From the NCBI GenBank assembly GCA_015490195.1, contig WFYG01000033.1, positions 1 to 34,464 of the forward strand: a stretch of 34,464 nt of DNA, written 5' to 3'. The stretch's first letter is position 1, and each line of letters opens with the position of its first letter. The DNA comes from Thermovibrio sp. (GTDB lineage Bacteria; Aquificota; Aquificia; Desulfurobacteriales; Desulfurobacteriaceae). Below, piece by piece: positions 24,671 through 32,990 of this stretch. A program made the translations under genes and the position numbers. The notes under the pieces were generated by a model. That model was given only the letters and a program-made list of their open reading frames with translations, searched no databases and was not told the DNA's origin.

Positions 24671-25639
24671 ATGCTTGAAGAGAAAGTAGAAGGTGCCGTT
24701 TTCGGAGGAGTGATAGGTGACGCCCTTGGAACTCTTGTTGAGGAGATGGACAGAGAGACTGTGAAGAGGGCTTACGGAGGACCGATACTTGACTTTAAGG
24801 AGCCTTCTCCTCTTTCCGTTTGCCCCCATTTAAAGAAGGGGCAGTACTCCCACGAGTCTCAGATTTTCCTTATGGCTTTAGAGGTTTACGCGGAGAAAGG
24901 CTACTTTGACGAGAACCTCTATATAAAGAAGCTGGTAGAGTGGGTAAAGGATGAGAAATCCCACAGGTACCCGGTAGGTTCCCACGTTAACGCTGCTCTC
25001 TCTTACGCCGCAGGCATTGAACCTGACGAGGCAAGGGTTAAGGCCTGCGACATAGACGGAGCTATTCCTGCTGCAGCTGCAGGTATATTCAGGTGGGATA
25101 GCAGTTACGACGCCTACTCAGAGGGGAGATACATAGCCTCAATTACCCACGGCGACGAGGCACTGGTTGACACGGCAGGAGTTCTGGCAGTTGCCGTCTC
25201 TGAGATAGTAGGCGGAAGGGTTCTCCTTGATACGCCGGAAGACAGGCTAGGCTTTCTAGAGGTTCTCAGAGAGTTCTCACAGACCGAGATGGTACGCTCC
25301 TACTTAGACCTTCTCTACCAGGCTCTGACAAAGGAGTCTGTTTCCCTTGATGACGCCATTCTCCTCCTTGGGAACGGCAGCTTTGCTCCAGAGGCTTTTT
25401 CCCTTGCTCTCTACATAGCTCTCTCTAACGGCAGATCTTACAGAAGGGCTGTTTTAACCGCCGTCAACTCCTACGGGGACTTTGGAGGAGATACGGACGC
25501 CATCGCTTTTATCGTGGGAGCTCTTACTGGAGGTTACCTTGGTATCTTGTCTATTCCGGAAGAGTGGTTAAAGTGCGTTGAAGGGGCAGAGTATATTAGA
25601 CTTCTTACAAAGAAGTTAATTGATAAAATCAAACAATAA
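24671..25639 (+). CDS. ADP-ribosylglycohydrolase (DraG/ARH) family protein
   Basis: A 322-residue all-helical protein. The N-terminal GAVFGGVIGDALGTLVE (8-24) and C-terminal GGDTDAIAFIVGALTGGYLG (272-291) are characteristic of the ARH/DraG family, which removes ADP-ribose from proteins or related ADP-ribosyl compounds using two Mg/Mn ions. The C-terminal metal residues D274 and D276 are kept. The first metal triad, normally TDDT, reads SHES at 60-63, so activity may be altered or lost. H160 in ITHGD fits the family TH motif. The ATG at 24671 follows AGGAGG. It is 25 bases upstream of the folding-factor gene and probably co-transcribed. Substrate unknown. Confidence 0.82.
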   Translation: MLEEKVEGAVFGGVIGDALGTLVEEMDRETVKRAYGGPILDFKEPSPLSVCPHLKKGQYSHESQIFLMALEVYAEKGYFDENLYIKKLVEWVKDEKSHRYPVGSHVNAALSYAAGIEPDEARVKACDIDGAIPAAAAGIFRWDSSYDAYSEGRYIASITHGDEALVDTAGVLAVAVSEIVGGRVLLDTPEDRLGFLEVLREFSQTEMVRSYLDLLYQALTKESVSLDDAILLLGNGSFAPEAFSLALYIALSNGRSYRRAVLTAVNSYGDFGGDTDAIAFIVGALTGGYLGILSIPEEWLKCVEGAEYIRLLTKKLIDKIKQ

Positions 25640-25664
25640 TTTGAATCTAAAACTTGGAGGAAGG

Positions 25665-26924
25665 ATGAGGTGTAGAGAACCTGTTTTAGCCCTTTTTGTT
25701 ACAGCCCTTCTTACAGGAACTGCTCCTGCTGTCTGCACTCCCAGTACTCCCCTTTTAAAGATTGACGGTAGAACGGTTGACTACTCTTACTTTCAGTACG
25801 TTGAGTCAACTATTCCTCAGTGGGCTATGAAAAAGTACTATCCCGGTTTTAAGGGGAAAGAGGAGCTCCTCAAAAAAATTCTGGAAAGGCAGTTAATTCT
25901 TCAGTATTACATTGACAATGGTTTTTTTAAAAAACCTGAAATTAAGGAGCATGTTGAGAGGTTTAAGATAAAGACCCTTGCTTCGTTGTACCTTATGAAG
26001 CATATGAAATCTCCTAAAGTTACTGAGGCTGAAATAGAGAAAACGATAGAGAAGTACTATAGAGGAAAGAAGGTTACGCCGGAGCTCCGCCGTTCTATAA
26101 AGATAAACCTTGAAGCTCAGAAACTGTCCCAGGAGAGGGAACAGATTATTTCAGCTGTAAAGTCCCGTTTGAAAATTGTTAACCTCAACCCTAAGTCATC
26201 AAACGACGTAGTTGCCTTTTATGGGAACAGGAAAATAACCTACGGGGAGGTTAAGCCTCTTATTGGGGAAAGAGCTATACCCCTAAGCTTAAAGAGAGCT
26301 CTTGAAACCTATGCTTTATACCTGAATGCTCTAAAGGAAGGACTTGATAAGGAGCTCCAGTTCAGGAACCAGCTTCTCTCTTTTGAGGAAAACCTTGCCG
26401 TTTCCTCTTTTGAAAGGAAAGTTCTAAACAGTGTAAAAGTTTCAGATAAGGAGATAAAAGACTACTACAAGAAACACAGGGAGGAGTTTAAAACACCGGC
26501 TTCTGCAAAGGTTCTCATTTTTGTTTTTCCTTCAGAAAAAGAAGCGAGGAAATCTCTTAAAGCCCTTGAATCGGGCAAGTCTTTAAAAGAGGCTGTGCCC
26601 GGTTTTGTTTTCTCAACCGGTCGGGAGTGGACTGTCCTATCAAACGATAAGAATAACCCGGTCTCTATGCTCGTCTTCTCCTCTAAGAAGAAGTACAACC
26701 TCCTTAACATGCCCGACGGAAGAACCCTTTTAATAGTTGTTGAGAGCAGGAAACCCTCAAGCTATCTCCTTTTGGGAGATGTTTACTCTACTATAAAGAA
26801 CAGGCTTTCAGAGAAGGGGGCTAAGCAGGTTATAGAGAGAAAGATAGCTGAGCTAAAGAGGAGATACTCTGCCCGAATTTTTCCCGATTCAGACCGTTGT
26901 TTCAGGGAGGAGGAGTCCGAGTAG
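25665..26924 (+). CDS. Exported SurA/PrsA-like peptidyl-prolyl isomerase family protein
   Basis: A 419-residue exported protein. A signal peptide is seen (MRCREP, then hydrophobic VLALFVTALLTGTAPA) with a likely signal-peptidase-I site near residue 22; C24 does not sit in a good lipobox. The body is Lys/Glu-rich and helical, with a SurA-like N-terminal chaperone part and a parvulin-like part (about 260-400) showing the TPASAKVLIFVFPSEKEA and KSLKEAVPGF pattern and the C-terminal GDVYSTIKNRL helix. The parvulin active site is not clearly conserved, so it may act mainly as a chaperone for outer-membrane or periplasmic proteins. The ATG at 25665 is chosen over an upstream in-frame ATG at 25620 because of GGAGG at 25656-25660 and the signal peptide. 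Its end overlaps a converging gene by 36 bases. Confidence 0.75.
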   Translation: MRCREPVLALFVTALLTGTAPAVCTPSTPLLKIDGRTVDYSYFQYVESTIPQWAMKKYYPGFKGKEELLKKILERQLILQYYIDNGFFKKPEIKEHVERFKIKTLASLYLMKHMKSPKVTEAEIEKTIEKYYRGKKVTPELRRSIKINLEAQKLSQEREQIISAVKSRLKIVNLNPKSSNDVVAFYGNRKITYGEVKPLIGERAIPLSLKRALETYALYLNALKEGLDKELQFRNQLLSFEENLAVSSFERKVLNSVKVSDKEIKDYYKKHREEFKTPASAKVLIFVFPSEKEARKSLKALESGKSLKEAVPGFVFSTGREWTVLSNDKNNPVSMLVFSSKKKYNLLNMPDGRTLLIVVESRKPSSYLLLGDVYSTIKNRLSEKGAKQVIERKIAELKRRYSARIFPDSDRCFREEESE

Positions 26925-28103
26925 GGGCTCCTCTCTCAGAAATGAGACCTTCTTCTTGAAAGTCTCAAAGTCTGCTTCTTCAAGGTCTTTCAGAAACTGG
27001 ATTGAGTATCCAATATCCTCCATCACCGTTAGGGCAAATCCTATGCTGTCTGCCTCTGCCTCACCAACTTCCCTTCCAAAGAGCTCTGCTCTGTAGAGCT
27101 TCCTCTTTGCCGTCTCAAACTCCTCTCTGGAGATATCTTTGATTGAGAAACAGAGTTCCTTTATTCTCTCCACTGCCTTTTCAGGGTTTTCTGTAACGGC
27201 TCCTACTGTGAAGTTCGCTCCAAACTTTAAGTTCTGGTAGTTTGATGAGGCTGAGAAAACAATCCCTTTCTCCCTCAGCTCTCTGAATAGGAGAGAGCTC
27301 CTTCCCTGGGAAAGTAGAGAGTCCAGTATGTCGTAGTAGACGTCTTCTCTTCCTGCAGGAGGCAGTTTCCAGCCTATTAGAATGTAGGGGAGTTCAACTG
27401 CCGGGTGGTGAATCTCAAACCTTCCGCTCCCTTCCTTAATCTCTTCAATTGGAGGGTTGAAGGGGTGCTCTTCTTTTGTAAACTCCCCAAAAAGCTCTCC
27501 GATTTTGTCTAAAACTTCATTTCCCTTTACGTTTCCCTCTACGACTACGGTAATTCTTTTTGGCGTGTAGAACCTTTCATAGAAACTTCTTACTCTTTCG
27601 GCTGTAAACGAGCTTACTGTCTTTTCGTACCCCAGTATCGGAAATCTGTAAGGAGCTCTCCTGTAGAGTCTTTTAAGGAACTCTTCTGTGAAAACCTCGT
27701 GGGGATTGTCTTTACTCCTTGCGATTTCTTCAAGGACTATCGGTTTCTCTTTCCTTACATGTTTTTCGTCTATGAGGGGCTTTAGGGTAAGGTCTGCAAG
27801 AACCTCAATTCCCGTCTTCCAGTGCTCTGCTGGAAGGTTTATGTAGTAGTAGGTGTAGTCGTAAGACGTGGCGGCGTTGAGCTCTCCTCCTACACTTTCA
27901 ATAACTCTGTCGGCTTTACCTTCGGGGAAATTCTCACTTCCGTTAAACACTATGTGTTCTAAAAAGTGGGCAATGCCCCTCTCTTCATCTCTCTCGTAAC
28001 CGGCTCCCGCCTTTACCCATACCGCTACGGTTGCAGACGAGAGGTCGTCTCTCTCTTTGACGGCTACTTTTGCTCCGTTTTTCAGTTCCTTTACCTTTAG
28101 CAT
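26889..28103 (-). CDS. M16-family zinc metallopeptidase
   Basis: A 404-residue member of the pitrilysin/mitochondrial-processing-peptidase family. The inverted zinc motif HFLEH (H46, E49, H50) and the distal glutamate E126 in VLEEIAR are both present, so it should be catalytically active. The C-terminal half, with FRELREKGIVFSASS, is the usual second M16 lobe. It has no signal peptide and is probably cytoplasmic. The single-chain length of about 400 is typical of bacterial forms that work as homodimers or with an inactive partner; no partner is adjacent. The ATG at 28103 has no Shine-Dalgarno, and a TATAAT lies only seven bases upstream, so the mRNA is probably leaderless. It converges on and overlaps the folding-factor gene by 36 bases. 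Confidence 0.9.
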   Translation of the reverse strand: MLKVKELKNGAKVAVKERDDLSSATVAVWVKAGAGYERDEERGIAHFLEHIVFNGSENFPEGKADRVIESVGGELNAATSYDYTYYYINLPAEHWKTGIEVLADLTLKPLIDEKHVRKEKPIVLEEIARSKDNPHEVFTEEFLKRLYRRAPYRFPILGYEKTVSSFTAERVRSFYERFYTPKRITVVVEGNVKGNEVLDKIGELFGEFTKEEHPFNPPIEEIKEGSGRFEIHHPAVELPYILIGWKLPPAGREDVYYDILDSLLSQGRSSLLFRELREKGIVFSASSNYQNLKFGANFTVGAVTENPEKAVERIKELCFSIKDISREEFETAKRKLYRAELFGREVGEAEADSIGFALTVMEDIGYSIQFLKDLEEADFETFKKKVSFLREEPLLGLLLPETTV

Positions 28104-28110
28104 GGCGGAA

Positions 28111-28116
28111 ATTATA
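28111..28116 (-). promoter_or_regulatory. TATAAT giving a probable leaderless M16 transcript
   Basis: A perfect -10 TATAAT on the minus strand ends seven bases before the M16 ATG, placing the expected transcription start at or next to the A of the ATG. No ribosome site and no clear -35 are seen. The arrangement matches leaderless genes known in Thermus and Deinococcus. Confidence 0.5.
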
Positions 28117-28143
28117 CTTTAGAAAAACTCAGGGAGGAACGCT

Positions 28144-29403
28144 TTGAGAGCTCTGATACTCGGTAAAGGAGTGAGCGGTAGGGGAGCAGCCCGACTTCTT
28201 AGGAAGCTTGGGGTTTCTTTTTCCTTCTATCAGGATGGAGATGTGTTTCCTGATTTAGGTTCTTTTGATTTTGCTGTTAAGTCTCCTGGTATTCCTATTA
28301 ACCATAAAATTTTACGTTATTTGCGAGAGAAAGGCACCCCAGTCCTCGGCGAAACAGAACTCGCCTACCGCTTTTCCCAGGGAAATATTATTTCAGTCAC
28401 AGGAACAAACGGAAAGAGCACCACAACAGCAATCATCCACTCAGCACTAAAAACAAACGGTTACAAGTCATTCATCGGAGGAAACTTCGGTATCCCCTTC
28501 TCGGAATTTGCACTAAAAACAGACGAAGAGACAATTTCCGTTATTGAACTCTCTTCTTTCCAGATAGAAGATATAATCTCTTATACTTCAGATATTTCCA
28601 TAATTCTCAACATAACACCAGATCACATGAACAGGTACAGCTGTTTTTCTGAATACAGAAGAGCAAAACTAAAACTAATAAAAAATTCAGAACTAACAAT
28701 CCTCAATAGAGACGATCCAGAGCTAAGAAGCGTGAAAGCCGACCAAATATTATTCTTCAGCAAAAAAGAGAAAGCAGACGCATACATAGAAGAAGGAAAA
28801 AAGATATTAGTTAACACAAAAAAAGGAAAAGCAGAAATTCCACTGGAGGAGCTCCCCCTGAAAGGAAGCCACAACCTTGAAAACTATCTGGCATCAGCTC
28901 TGGCTCTAACGGCTGCAGGGCTCTATGAAGAAGAGATAATAAAAGGTCTCAAGTCGTTTAGCGGCCTTCCCCACAGAACAGAAAAGATAGCAGAAATAGA
29001 CAGAATAACCTTTATAAACGACTCCAAATCAACAAACCCTGATTCACTTAAAAAAGCCCTGGAAAGCTTTCAAAACATTATTTTAATAGCAGGCGGAAGT
29101 GATAAGGGACTTGATTTTAAATCCTTAAGACCCCTTTTTAGAGAAAGAGTGAAGTTTGCGGTCTTTATAGGAGAAACTGCAGAAATCCTTGAGAAGACAT
29201 TTAAAGACCTTGTGCCGGTGGAGAGAGCCTTTTCTATGTCGGAAGCAGTAAAAAAGGCTTTCCACGCAGCAGAAGCCGGCGATACTGTTTTACTGTCTCC
29301 AGGATGTGCCAGCTTTGACATGTTCAAAAACTTTGAGGAGAGAGGAGAAGCCTTTAAAAGAGAAGTTCTAAAACTGAAGAGAGAACTGGAGGAGAAGAGT
29401 TGA
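28144..29403 (+). CDS. murD: UDP-N-acetylmuramoylalanine--D-glutamate ligase
   Basis: A 419-residue Mur ligase that adds D-glutamate to UDP-MurNAc-L-Ala in peptidoglycan synthesis. Seen are the N-terminal GKGVSGRGAARLL (7-19), the ATP loop GTNGKST (87-93), NITPDHMNRY in the central domain, LPHRTE, and the C-terminal NDSKSTNPDS and GGSDKGLDF motifs. The start is TTG at 28144 with GGGAGGA at 28132-28138. It begins a tightly packed dcw-like run, overlapping ftsW by four bases. An abrupt codon-usage change occurs near codon 62: T-ending codons are 26 of 38 before it and 4 of 38 after. Confidence 0.95.
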   Translation: MRALILGKGVSGRGAARLLRKLGVSFSFYQDGDVFPDLGSFDFAVKSPGIPINHKILRYLREKGTPVLGETELAYRFSQGNIISVTGTNGKSTTTAIIHSALKTNGYKSFIGGNFGIPFSEFALKTDEETISVIELSSFQIEDIISYTSDISIILNITPDHMNRYSCFSEYRRAKLKLIKNSELTILNRDDPELRSVKADQILFFSKKEKADAYIEEGKKILVNTKKGKAEIPLEELPLKGSHNLENYLASALALTAAGLYEEEIIKGLKSFSGLPHRTEKIAEIDRITFINDSKSTNPDSLKKALESFQNIILIAGGSDKGLDFKSLRPLFRERVKFAVFIGETAEILEKTFKDLVPVERAFSMSEAVKKAFHAAEAGDTVLLSPGCASFDMFKNFEERGEAFKREVLKLKRELEEKS

Positions 29404-30566
29404 AGCTAAGAGAGTACTACGGATGGGCAATTTTCGGATGCGCCCTAATACTTTCAATACTTGGCTTAGTTTTTGTGTACACAGGAAGTTATTTCTGGTG
29501 TATAAAGCACGGAGCTCCCCCCTACGCCTACACGCTGAAACAGGCGGTAGCACTTTTAATCGGGGTTGCGGTAGCGCTCGTCATCTATAGGTATATAGAC
29601 TACAGGAAGTTCGCATCGCGGAAATTTTTATGGGGAATTTACGCAGCCGCCATAGTTCTGCTTCTGGTAGTTCTGATATTTGGACGGGAAATAAACAACT
29701 CAAAGAGCTGGATAGTTATAGGGGGGCTTTCCTTTCAACCGGCAGAGCTTGCAAAAGTCCTGATAATCATATTTGACTCGGCCTACATAAGGTACAAGTG
29801 GTACGACATAAGCCATAATTTTAAGTACTTCCTTGCCTTCATCTCTTTTGGCCTTTTCCTGCCAGACCTTCTGATACTTGCAGAGGGCGACCTTGGCTCG
29901 GCAATGATTCTCTCTATAGCGGTGTTTGCGATTCTGTTCATAACGGGGCTTAATGTTAAATATATTCTCTATCCCGGAGCGCTCGGAGCAGTAATGTTCA
30001 CACTCGCAATAGTAACTGCTCCCTACAGGTTAATGAGGATAAAGATTCTTCTCCACCCGGAGAACTACATGCAAACAGGAGGCAAGTATAGCAGTTATCA
30101 GCTGGTTCAGGCCTTTGTAGCCTTTGCAAAAGGCGGAATTACCGGAATGGGAATAGGAAACGGCATTCTCTCAAAGTTCCAGTTTCTAACCTTTGCGTTT
30201 AGCGACTTTATGTACGCCCACATTGCAGAGGAGACGGGAGTCCTGGGAACTCTCCTCGTTCTTTTAATTTTTTTAATCATCCTCTACCTGGGGCTTTCTA
30301 TAGCAGACAGAACAGACGAACAGGTAGGAAAATACATGGCACTTGGACTTACCCTTTACATTTTCTTACAGGCATCTATTCATATGGGGGTAAACCTGGG
30401 GCTTTTACCGACTACAGGAATAACTCTTCCTTTTATGAGTATGGGAGGGAGCTCCCTCATTTCATCTTTCATTGCGGTTGGAATCATTATGAGCATTGCG
30501 AGAAATCTCCCTCCCGAGTCTCAGATAACAGTAAAACTCCTTAACAAAGGGAGGTATACACATTGA
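29400..30566 (+). CDS. ftsW: SEDS-family peptidoglycan glycosyltransferase FtsW
   Basis: A 388-residue polytopic membrane protein with about ten hydrophobic helices, of the FtsW/RodA/SpoVE family that polymerises lipid II. Recognisable are SWIVIGGLSFQPAELAK (103-119), EGDLGSA with the conserved Asp D164, GMGIGNGILSK, and near the end PTTGITLPFMSMGGSS. FtsW rather than RodA is inferred from its place between murD and murG. The usual QPDLGTA box reads EGDLGSA. The start is TTG at 29400, overlapping the murD stop (TTGA), with GGAGGAG at 29390-29396 just upstream. Confidence 0.9.
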   Translation: MKLREYYGWAIFGCALILSILGLVFVYTGSYFWCIKHGAPPYAYTLKQAVALLIGVAVALVIYRYIDYRKFASRKFLWGIYAAAIVLLLVVLIFGREINNSKSWIVIGGLSFQPAELAKVLIIIFDSAYIRYKWYDISHNFKYFLAFISFGLFLPDLLILAEGDLGSAMILSIAVFAILFITGLNVKYILYPGALGAVMFTLAIVTAPYRLMRIKILLHPENYMQTGGKYSSYQLVQAFVAFAKGGITGMGIGNGILSKFQFLTFAFSDFMYAHIAEETGVLGTLLVLLIFLIILYLGLSIADRTDEQVGKYMALGLTLYIFLQASIHMGVNLGLLPTTGITLPFMSMGGSSLISSFIAVGIIMSIARNLPPESQITVKLLNKGRYTH

Positions 30567-31657
30567 ACTTTCTGATAGCCGGGGGCGGAACAGGAGGTCA
30601 CTACTTTCCCGCCTACGCCCTGGCAACATGCCTTTTGGAAGCAGGCCACAGAGTTCTCTACGTCGGTACAGAGAACGGAATAGAGAAACGGCTGGGATTT
30701 CCCGCAGAGAAAGTTATCCTGCTTAAGATTTCAGGGGTTGTAGGGAGGGGAATTTCAGGACTTCTCTCTTCTTTTCGCTTCCTTACTGCCGGCTTAGAGG
30801 TTGCCAGAGAGATAGAGAGGTTTAAGCCAAACGCCTCTATAGTTTTCGGAGGTTACGTATCTCTCCCTTCGGGGTTCTCTTCTTACTTGAAGGGGATCCC
30901 ACTTTTCGTTCAGGAGCAGAACTCTATCCCGGGAAGGGTAAATAGGTTGCTCTCAAGGTTTTCTGTTTGCTCTTTTTCGGGGTTTCCTAAAGCTGCCGAT
31001 TACCTGTCGGGAAGAACTCTCTTTACCGGAAATCCGGTAAGGAGGGAGATCGTTTCGGCTGCGTCTAAAAGGGAGAACCAGAGGAAAAAAAAACTAGAAA
31101 AGTTAGGGCTCTCCTCCCGGAAGAAAACCCTCCTTGTTCTTGGGGGAAGCCAGGGAGCTCTCTGGATAAACAAAATCTTTTTAAAGGCAGCTTCCCTCTT
31201 GAAGGAGATGGGAATTCAGGTTATTCACGTTACAGGAAGATCAAAAGAAGAAGAGAAACTAAGAGAGCTCTACGGGAAGCTAGGCATTGATGCTCGGGTT
31301 TTCCCATTCTACAAAGAAATATGGGAGCTTTATTCTGTTGCCGACGCTGCCGTGTCAAGGGCTGGAGCTCTGGCGATTTCGGAGCTCTCTCTCTTTGGCA
31401 TTCCCACCCTCTTCATCCCCTACCCGTTTGCAGCAGACAACCACCAACTAGAAAACGCTAAGTACCTCAGCAGCATCGGAGCCGCCCTCTACAGAGAGCA
31501 GAGCTCCCTCACGCCGGAAGAGCTGGCTGAAATCGTTGAAAATCTTCTCTTTAGTATAATTGAAGCCGAAAGACTAAGAGAGAATTTCCTCTCCTTCTCA
31601 AGGCCGAAAGCCACAGAAGAGATAGCAGAGGTGGTATGCGGGAAAAGAGACTTGTAG
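30563..31657 (+). CDS. murG: Lipid II synthase MurG (UDP-GlcNAc transferase)
   Basis: A 364-residue GT-B glycosyltransferase that transfers GlcNAc from UDP-GlcNAc to lipid I at the inner face of the membrane. The glycine-rich loop GGGTGGH is at residues 7-13. FGGYVSLP, QEQNSIPGRVNR, FTGNPVRREI, LGGSQGA and SRAGALAISEL are standard MurG blocks. The start is TTG at 30563, overlapping the ftsW stop by four bases, with GGAGG at 30550-30554. It ends 22 bases inside scpB. Confidence 0.95.
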   Translation: MNFLIAGGGTGGHYFPAYALATCLLEAGHRVLYVGTENGIEKRLGFPAEKVILLKISGVVGRGISGLLSSFRFLTAGLEVAREIERFKPNASIVFGGYVSLPSGFSSYLKGIPLFVQEQNSIPGRVNRLLSRFSVCSFSGFPKAADYLSGRTLFTGNPVRREIVSAASKRENQRKKKLEKLGLSSRKKTLLVLGGSQGALWINKIFLKAASLLKEMGIQVIHVTGRSKEEEKLRELYGKLGIDARVFPFYKEIWELYSVADAAVSRAGALAISELSLFGIPTLFIPYPFAADNHQLENAKYLSSIGAALYREQSSLTPEELAEIVENLLFSIIEAERLRENFLSFSRPKATEEIAEVVCGKRDL

Positions 31658-32160
31658 AGGCTGCCATCTTTCTCTCTCAGGAGCCCGTTAAACCCGAGGA
31701 GCTTTCTGAGAAACTGGGGATACCTCTTGAAAGGGTCGAAGAGCTCCTTTCACAGCTCATAGAGGAGTACAGAGAGAAAGGCATAATAATCAGAAAGATT
31801 GCCGGCGGATACCGTTTCTTTACTGCTCCAGATCTCCACAGCGAGTTAAAGGAGTTTGTAGAAGACAGACCCGTCAAGCTTTCAAGGCACCTTTTAGAGG
31901 TTCTAGCAATCATAGCCTACAACCAGCCAATCACGAGAAAAGAGATAGCCCTCATCAGAGGGCAGAACCCGGACGGTGCCATAAAATCTCTTTTAGAGAA
32001 AGATCTCATTGAGGTTGCAGGGAGAGCTCCCACCCCCGGAAGGCCTAAACTCTACAGAACTACAGAAAACTTTCTTTACCAGTTCGGACTAAATTCAATT
32101 TCAGAACTGCCGGAAATAACCTTAGAGGAAGAAGTTGGAGAGGGTTCAGGAAGCAATTGA
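31636..32160 (+). CDS. scpB: Segregation and condensation protein B
   Basis: A 174-residue ScpB, the winged-helix kleisin partner of the SMC-ScpA chromosome-condensing complex. Family blocks are EAAIFLSQEPV near the N-terminus, RKIAGGYRFFT, LLEVLAIIAYNQPITRKEI and IRGQNPDGAIKSLLEKDLI (two tandem winged helices), and GRPKLYRTTENFL. The last 15 residues are an acidic tail. The ATG at 31636 overlaps murG by 22 bases, and its own end overlaps the next gene. scpA and smc are not in the window. Confidence 0.93.
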   Translation: MREKRLVEAAIFLSQEPVKPEELSEKLGIPLERVEELLSQLIEEYREKGIIIRKIAGGYRFFTAPDLHSELKEFVEDRPVKLSRHLLEVLAIIAYNQPITRKEIALIRGQNPDGAIKSLLEKDLIEVAGRAPTPGRPKLYRTTENFLYQFGLNSISELPEITLEEEVGEGSGSN

Positions 32161-32989
32161 GATGTTATACGAGGATGAATCCCTTGCTCTCTGCTGCGAG
32201 GAGGTTCTGCCCGTAATAGAGGAACTGTTTGTGAAGCTTGATAGGATCCTTCCAGACTTCGTAGATGAGGAGTTTTTCCTTGAACTTGCTGACTCTATTA
32301 GGATAAACTTACTCTCAAACCCGGAGTACAAAAGAAGATTTACGGAGGAGAAGATGGGTGTCATTACCGTTACCTACGAGCTCGGATCAATGGGACTTGA
32401 GGTAGCAAAGAAGGTTTCAGAGAAGCTCGGCTACAGGATGGTTTTTACAGAAATTCTCCAGGAAGTGGCGAAGAGGTTAGGGGTTCCAGAGTGGAAGATA
32501 GAGAACTTTAACGAGTTTAAGTACGTTCCCTCAAAACTTTCACTTTTTGACCTCTTCCAGCTTGATAAAGACCTCATAGACTTTGGCGCCATCTTTGGAA
32601 CCAAGAAGAAAGAGATAACTTTTGAGGAGTTCAGAGAAGCCCTCGTTAAAGCCGTTACGGCTTTTGCCGTTTCAAACAACGTGGTTATTGTCGGCCACGG
32701 AGCTGCCTGTATCCTTCAAGAATACCCAAACTCTCTTCACGTGAAGGTAGAGGCTCCCTTTGCCGACAGGGTTAAGACCTACGCAGAGAAGACAGGAAAG
32801 AGCCTTGACGAGGCAGAGAAGGAACTGAGAAAGATAGATGAGAAGGAGGTTATGTTCTATAAAGACATCTGCGGAGAGGACGTAATAGGGATTAATCTTT
32901 TCCATATGAAGATAAACACCTCCAAAGTTCCCGTTGAAGCTGCAATGGAACTGGTTGTTAACGGCTTTAAGCTCCTTGTAGAGGAGTAG
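32135..32989 (+). CDS. Cytidylate kinase-like family protein
   Basis: A 284-residue protein whose residues about 74-284 match the cytidylate-kinase-like family: VITVTYELGSMGLEVAKKV stands where family members have a YGSGG-type nucleotide loop, then KLGYRMVFTEIL, VVIVGHGAACIL and VKVEAPFADRV. The loop is atypical (ELGSMG). Residues 1-73 are an acidic helical extension with no clear match. Three starts are possible: TTG at 32135 (26 bases inside scpB), ATG at 32162 (two bases past the scpB stop), and ATG at 32354, which has GGAGGAG just upstream and would give only the kinase core. Function beyond a probable nucleotide-binding kinase fold is unknown. Confidence 0.75.
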   Translation: MERVQEAIEMLYEDESLALCCEEVLPVIEELFVKLDRILPDFVDEEFFLELADSIRINLLSNPEYKRRFTEEKMGVITVTYELGSMGLEVAKKVSEKLGYRMVFTEILQEVAKRLGVPEWKIENFNEFKYVPSKLSLFDLFQLDKDLIDFGAIFGTKKKEITFEEFREALVKAVTAFAVSNNVVIVGHGAACILQEYPNSLHVKVEAPFADRVKTYAEKTGKSLDEAEKELRKIDEKEVMFYKDICGEDVIGINLFHMKINTSKVPVEAAMELVVNGFKLLVEE

Positions 32990-32990
32990 A

